Assembly: GCA_034429195.1 (NCBI GenBank)
Contig: DAOUGQ010000016.1
Span: 124,001-188,000 of the forward strand
DNA length: 64,000 nt
Direction: 5' to 3'
Source: UBA4782 sp034429195
Lineage (GTDB): Bacteria; Chloroflexota; Anaerolineae; Anaerolineales; Anaerolineaceae
A program made the position numbers and the translations under genes. The notes below the pieces were generated by a model. It was not told the origin of the DNA. It searched no databases and was given only the letters and a program-made list of their open reading frames with translations. Positions 60,666-64,000 of the stretch are shown here, in pieces. Every line of letters begins with the position of its first letter. Positions within the stretch are counted from its first letter, which is position 1.

Positions 60666-61313
60666 ATGGGTAGTATCTTTCCTCAAGGTGTACCGGCTGG
60701 AAAAAGAATATTCGATCTCATCATCTCTCTTTTGGGATTGATCATTCTATCTCCATTATTGCTTATCTTATGTATCCTGGTGAGGATCAAGTTAGGGAAG
60801 CCAATATTCTTTCAACAACTTCGACCGGGGTATAAAGGAAAGGTATTCAGAATCTACAAATTTCGAAGCATGCGCGATGCGTATGATGAAAGGGGCAATC
60901 TACTGCCAGATGAGCAGCGGTTGACGGGATTTGGCAGATTCTTGCGATCATCCAGCCTGGATGAATGGCCCGAATTATTCAATGTTCTGCGGGGAGACAT
61001 GAGCCTGGTTGGACCTCGCCCGTTGCTGGTGGTTTACCTGGATCGCTATTCTCCAGAACAAATGCGTCGGCATGACGTTCTGCCGGGTATCACCGGATGG
61101 GCGCAGGTAAATGGGCGCAATGCCATCTCTTGGTCAGAACGATTTCGGCTAGATGTATGGTATGTCGATCACTGGACCTTCTGGTTGGATATCAAGATCC
61201 TGTTACTCACCTTATGGAAAGCATTCCGGCGGGAAGGGATCAATGAACCGGGGTACGCCACCGTATCTGAATTCATGGGGAATGATGATAATGGTGTAGC
61301 AAAATCTGGTTAA
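60666..61313 (+). CDS. Undecaprenyl-phosphate sugar phosphotransferase (bacterial sugar transferase family)
   Basis: A 215-residue protein with the catalytic part only: one N-terminal hydrophobic helix (LIISLLGLIILSPLLLILCILV) and the conserved blocks KLGKPIFFQQLRPGYKGKVFRIYKFRSM, LRSSSLDEWPELFNVLRGDMSLVGPRPL and GITGWAQVNGRN. Such PglC/WcaJ-type enzymes add the first sugar phosphate to the C55 lipid carrier made by UppS. No large membrane N-terminal domain as in WbaP. The ATG at 60666 is used although AAGGG is 12 bases away. Its stop overlaps that of the convergent lipoprotein gene by four bases. Confidence 0.9.
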   Translation: MGSIFPQGVPAGKRIFDLIISLLGLIILSPLLLILCILVRIKLGKPIFFQQLRPGYKGKVFRIYKFRSMRDAYDERGNLLPDEQRLTGFGRFLRSSSLDEWPELFNVLRGDMSLVGPRPLLVVYLDRYSPEQMRRHDVLPGITGWAQVNGRNAISWSERFRLDVWYVDHWTFWLDIKILLLTLWKAFRREGINEPGYATVSEFMGNDDNGVAKSG

Positions 61314-62332
61314 GGATTATCGGGGGAGATCAAGCCAGCTTCTAAAGCTTTCTGGATATTTGCAACATTCGCCTGCTTGCCAGTGCTGAATAAATTCTCG
61401 TTAATGTCTCGCACCGCCAGCGGTGCAATGATCTCGCTGGTTTCTTGCGTACTATTCATGAATCCAGACAAGTTTTGTAACGGGGTTACCAGATCAAAGC
61501 TGATCGTAGCTGCCCACATCGAGCGAATGGTATCGGGAGGAGTACGCTTCCCTGTCAGTATGACCCCTTTGGATGCAAGATCAGAGAGAAGAACTGGATC
61601 ACTGGCAAATTCATCAAAATACATGGTGTAGACCACGTTCTTGATCAATTCATTAGCTGTGGTTTGCCAGGCAGTAGTATCAACACCAGCAGGCTGATAC
61701 CCGACCAATGGAAATTGCACCAATGGCGCATAGTAAGGGTAACAGGTTCCACAATAATAACTCCCCCCGTTTTGAAAGGCATAAACCTGGTTATATCCTA
61801 CCTGATCGTCCGCACGGAAAAGACCAGCAGAACGAAAATCGGGTGAAATGATGGTTGAAAGATACCCTGCTAAAAATGCCTGTTGTGTTTCTGGCAGCTG
61901 GATGATCGCCAGGTTCACGGCAGTGGATTGCTGTGTACTGGTGACATAGATGAACCGTGATTCCGGGGCAGCCGTGGCAAGATCAAGAATATTTGGGGTT
62001 TCAACGAAAACAACGACTACTTTTGCATCGCTGCTGGCAGTAGCAATATCGGCTGCACTTTTTTCTACCATAGTAAGCCCAGCAGATGCTGCGATGTTTT
62101 GTAAGGTACCGCGAATTTCTCCTTGCTGCCCTGGGTCCCAGGTTTCCAATCCAACGGTTACCAGATTGGTAGGTACTGCTGGCAAGGTTTCAGCAGGTTG
62201 TTGGGTGGGGGTTTCAGTAAAAGAGATTGGAATTGCTGTAGGCTCTGGGGTTGTGCGGTCGCATCCAGCAAGAAGGGCCATTGAAAGAATGAGTACCAGA
62301 ATGAGAGAGGATAATCGAGTGCGGTGCAACAT
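61310..62332 (-). CDS. BMP family (Med/TmpC-like) lipoprotein, substrate-binding type
   Basis: A 340-residue exported protein. The signal ends in the lipobox LLAGC (cysteine at about residue 23), followed by a Thr/Pro-rich linker to about residue 55. The remaining 285 residues resemble basic membrane lipoproteins of the periplasmic-binding fold: VVVVFVETPNILDLA, then LPETQQAFLAGYLSTII, DQVGYNQVYAFQNGGSYYCG and LLSDLASKGVILTGKRTPPD. BMP proteins usually bind nucleosides for an ABC transporter, but no permease or ATPase genes are nearby. Cysteines in YYCGTCY may form a disulfide. Confidence 0.78.
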   Translation of the reverse strand: MLHRTRLSSLILVLILSMALLAGCDRTTPEPTAIPISFTETPTQQPAETLPAVPTNLVTVGLETWDPGQQGEIRGTLQNIAASAGLTMVEKSAADIATASSDAKVVVVFVETPNILDLATAAPESRFIYVTSTQQSTAVNLAIIQLPETQQAFLAGYLSTIISPDFRSAGLFRADDQVGYNQVYAFQNGGSYYCGTCYPYYAPLVQFPLVGYQPAGVDTTAWQTTANELIKNVVYTMYFDEFASDPVLLSDLASKGVILTGKRTPPDTIRSMWAATISFDLVTPLQNLSGFMNSTQETSEIIAPLAVRDINENLFSTGKQANVANIQKALEAGLISPDNP

Positions 62333-62396
62333 GGTACTTATTTTACCTTACTTGAGGAAAGCTGAAAGGTTAAGAAAGTAATCCGACAAATTTTGT

Positions 62397-62402
62397 TATA
62401 AT
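62397..62402 (+). promoter_or_regulatory. Extended -10 box of miaB
   Basis: TGTTATAAT (TG one base before TATAAT at 62397-62402) ends seven bases before the miaB ATG, with no Shine-Dalgarno. A leaderless transcript is likely. Confidence 0.5.
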
Positions 62403-62409
62403 TGGCGAC

Positions 62410-63735
62410 ATGACAAAGTATCATATTTGGACTGAAGGCTGCCAGATGAATGTGGCAGATTCCCAACGTGTGGCATCAGCATTGGAGCGATTAGGGTATC
62501 AAGAAACCCGTCAGGTGGATGAGGCTGATGTGATCGTCTTGAATACCTGTGTGGTAAGGCAAAGTGCGGAAGATAAAGCTTATGGAAGGCTGCAATCTCT
62601 CAAACCCTTGAAAGAAGCAAAACCATCGCTGGTGATAAATTTAATGGGCTGCATGGTGGGCACCCGAACACCAGAAAGCCTGAAAAAACGATTACCCATG
62701 GTGGATGTATTTTCTCCACCCTCTGACCCAAGCCCGCTCATTGCGTATCTGACCCAGCAAGAAAGCCAACAAATGGAATTAAGCGAGACAGCCCGCCGTT
62801 TTGCCTGGATGGATGGTGAACTGATGTTGCCTGAAAAGACACGAGGCAAAATCGTGAGCGCTTTCATCCCGATTGTTTATGGCTGCTCACATGCCTGTGC
62901 CTATTGCATTATCCCCTACCGTCGTGGAGGAGAGCAGTCACGACCGCCGCAGGATATTCTGGCAGAAGCCCGCACCCTGGCAGCACAGGGCGTGAAGGAG
63001 ATCACACTATTGGGGCAGATTGTCGATCGGTATGGCAAGGATAAGCCTGATTTTCCAAAATTAACTGGTTTATTGGAAATGCTGCATGAAGTTGAGGGGA
63101 TCGAACGGATTCGGTTTTTAACTTCTCATCCCAACTGGTTGACAGATGAACTGATTGAAACGGTGGCACGTCTACCCAAAGTCATGCCTCATATCGAAGT
63201 GCCTGCCCAATCAGGTGATGATGAAATACTGGCTTCCATGCGCCGTGGTTATACCGATCAGCAATATCGGGCTCTGATAAGACGGATTCGGGAGAGGATC
63301 CCTGGAGTATCTATCGCCACAGATATCATTGTGGGTTTTCCTGGAGAAACAGACTCACAGTTTGAGAACACCTACCGTCAACTGGCTGATCTGAAATTGG
63401 ATGTAGCTCATCTGGCACGGTATTCTCCTAGAATTGGAACTCTTTCTGAACGAAAGATGGTTGATGATGTACCAGATAAAGAAAAATGGCGCCGTTTTCG
63501 CATGCTGGAGGTCTTACAGGAAAGCATTGCTACAGAAATCCATGCGAAGTATCTAGGAGCGACTGTAGATGTGTTGTTCGAAGATAAAACAAAGCAGCGT
63601 TGGCGCGGAAGAACACCAACCAATAAACTTGTTTTTGTTGAAAGCGAATTGGATTTAAGAGGCAAGATTTTACCTGTCAAAATAAACTGGACAGGTCCCT
63701 GGTCTATGATCGGCGAAATTTCGCAGGTTTTATGA
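62410..63735 (+). CDS. miaB: tRNA-2-methylthio-N6-dimethylallyladenosine synthase MiaB
   Basis: A 441-residue radical SAM methylthiotransferase that adds the 2-methylthio group to i6A37 of tRNA. N-terminal cluster: WTEGCQMNVADSQR (Cys about 11), VLNTCVVRQSAEDK (Cys about 47) and LMGCMVG (Cys about 81). Radical SAM motif: YGCSHACAYCIIPYRRGGEQSRP (CxxxCxxC at about 158-165). The C-terminal TRAM domain is short but visible (VDVLFEDKTKQRWRGRTPTNKLVFVE). It starts directly after its -10 box and runs up to rnz. Confidence 0.93.
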   Translation: MTKYHIWTEGCQMNVADSQRVASALERLGYQETRQVDEADVIVLNTCVVRQSAEDKAYGRLQSLKPLKEAKPSLVINLMGCMVGTRTPESLKKRLPMVDVFSPPSDPSPLIAYLTQQESQQMELSETARRFAWMDGELMLPEKTRGKIVSAFIPIVYGCSHACAYCIIPYRRGGEQSRPPQDILAEARTLAAQGVKEITLLGQIVDRYGKDKPDFPKLTGLLEMLHEVEGIERIRFLTSHPNWLTDELIETVARLPKVMPHIEVPAQSGDDEILASMRRGYTDQQYRALIRRIRERIPGVSIATDIIVGFPGETDSQFENTYRQLADLKLDVAHLARYSPRIGTLSERKMVDDVPDKEKWRRFRMLEVLQESIATEIHAKYLGATVDVLFEDKTKQRWRGRTPTNKLVFVESELDLRGKILPVKINWTGPWSMIGEISQVL

Positions 63736-63786
63736 TCCGGCTTATCGAAATACCTCTGGTAAAATACAGCACGGAGCAATCATCCC

Positions 63787-64000
63787 TTGTTTGAACTTAT
63801 CTTTTTAGGAACCTCAGCCTCTGCCCCAGCACCACGCCGGAATCTGCCTGCATTGGTTATCAAACATGATGAATATCGCTTTCTGGTAGATTGTGGCGAG
63901 GGAACGCAGCGTCAGATCTTACAGACGGGCATAGGGTTTAAGAGATTGAATAATATCCTCATCACTCATGGACATTTAGATCATATTCTGGGGCTTGCCG
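63787..64000 (+). CDS. rnz: Ribonuclease Z, 3' end cut by window edge
   Basis: The first 71 residues of a metallo-beta-lactamase-fold RNase Z, which cuts the 3' trailer of pre-tRNAs. It begins FELIFLGTSASAPAPRRNLPALVI, has FLVDCGEGTQRQILQTGIGFKRLNNILITH and reaches THGHLDHILGL, the HxHxDH metal motif. The start is a TTG with GGAG about nine bases before it; the gene is cut by the right edge of the window. Neighbour of miaB in the same direction. Confidence 0.9.
   Translation, partial: MFELIFLGTSASAPAPRRNLPALVIKHDEYRFLVDCGEGTQRQILQTGIGFKRLNNILITHGHLDHILGLA

Overview
The window looks like a chromosomal segment of a Chloroflexota bacterium, most likely class Anaerolineae. It has moderate GC (roughly mid-40s %, judged by eye). 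Almost all genes are housekeeping or conserved, tightly packed on both strands, with no phage, transposon, CRISPR, rRNA or tRNA. The lineage call rests on gene content: a DUF3090 / SCO1664-type pair, a PspC/LiaF-like membrane cluster, a M16 active/inactive pair, a bifunctional methyltransferase-GT2 protein, GSCFA, SIMPL, and many Pro/Thr-rich lipoprotein tails. It is inference, not a database match.

Layout. 1-2.3 kb (minus): tsaE-tsaB-rimI and the start of a CcrM-like DNA methyltransferase. 2.5-6.7 kb: DUF951, a site-2 protease, a TyrA-like dehydrogenase, a GIY-YIG/galactokinase fusion and a phosphoribosyltransferase. 6.9-10.9 kb: a tandem pair of about 670-residue polytopic membrane proteins. 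11-16.7 kb: an oversized secA (1364 aa) and a four-domain S1 protein. 16.8-24.7 kb: M19 dipeptidase, small membrane protein, FprA/GltD-like flavoprotein, two M16 proteins, acpS, a metallophosphoesterase, a ParB-fold protein and a small convergent gene. 24.9-28 kb: frr-uppS-cdsA-glpX. 28.1-32.5 kb (minus): SIMPL lipoprotein and a five-gene PspC/LiaF-like envelope cluster. 33-34.7 kb: cysK-cysE behind a leader that looks like a transcription attenuator. 35-45.5 kb (minus): CAP-LysM surface protein, CBS protein, surE, adenosine deaminase, folP-folK, homoserine dehydrogenase, SCO1664/DUF3090, murI, a class I amidotransferase, an SDR and rplS. 45.7-48.1 kb: methyltransferase-GT2 fusion and GSCFA protein. 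48.7-50.3 kb: malic enzyme and a possible small gene. 50.8-55.1 kb: a 1445-residue protein made almost only of TPRs. 55.2-64 kb: lpdA, an S9 peptidase gene with one in-frame TAG, trpS coupled to a SelW-like selenoprotein gene with an in-frame TGA and a SECIS-like hairpin, a sugar transferase, a BMP-like lipoprotein, miaB and the start of rnz.

How the genes relate. The window covers tRNA and translation functions (tsaB/E, rimI, frr, rplS, S1, trpS, miaB, rnz), envelope building (uppS, cdsA, murI, sugar transferase, MT-GT2, PspC/LiaF cluster, secA) and core metabolism (cysKE, hom, folKP, malic enzyme, lpdA, glpX). Several promoters with a good -10 box place the start codon 7-11 bases downstream with no Shine-Dalgarno, which suggests leaderless mRNAs. 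The features most worth following up are the candidate selenoprotein, the GIY-YIG/galactokinase fusion, the cysK leader, the enlarged SecA and the two families of dispersed intergenic hairpin repeats.
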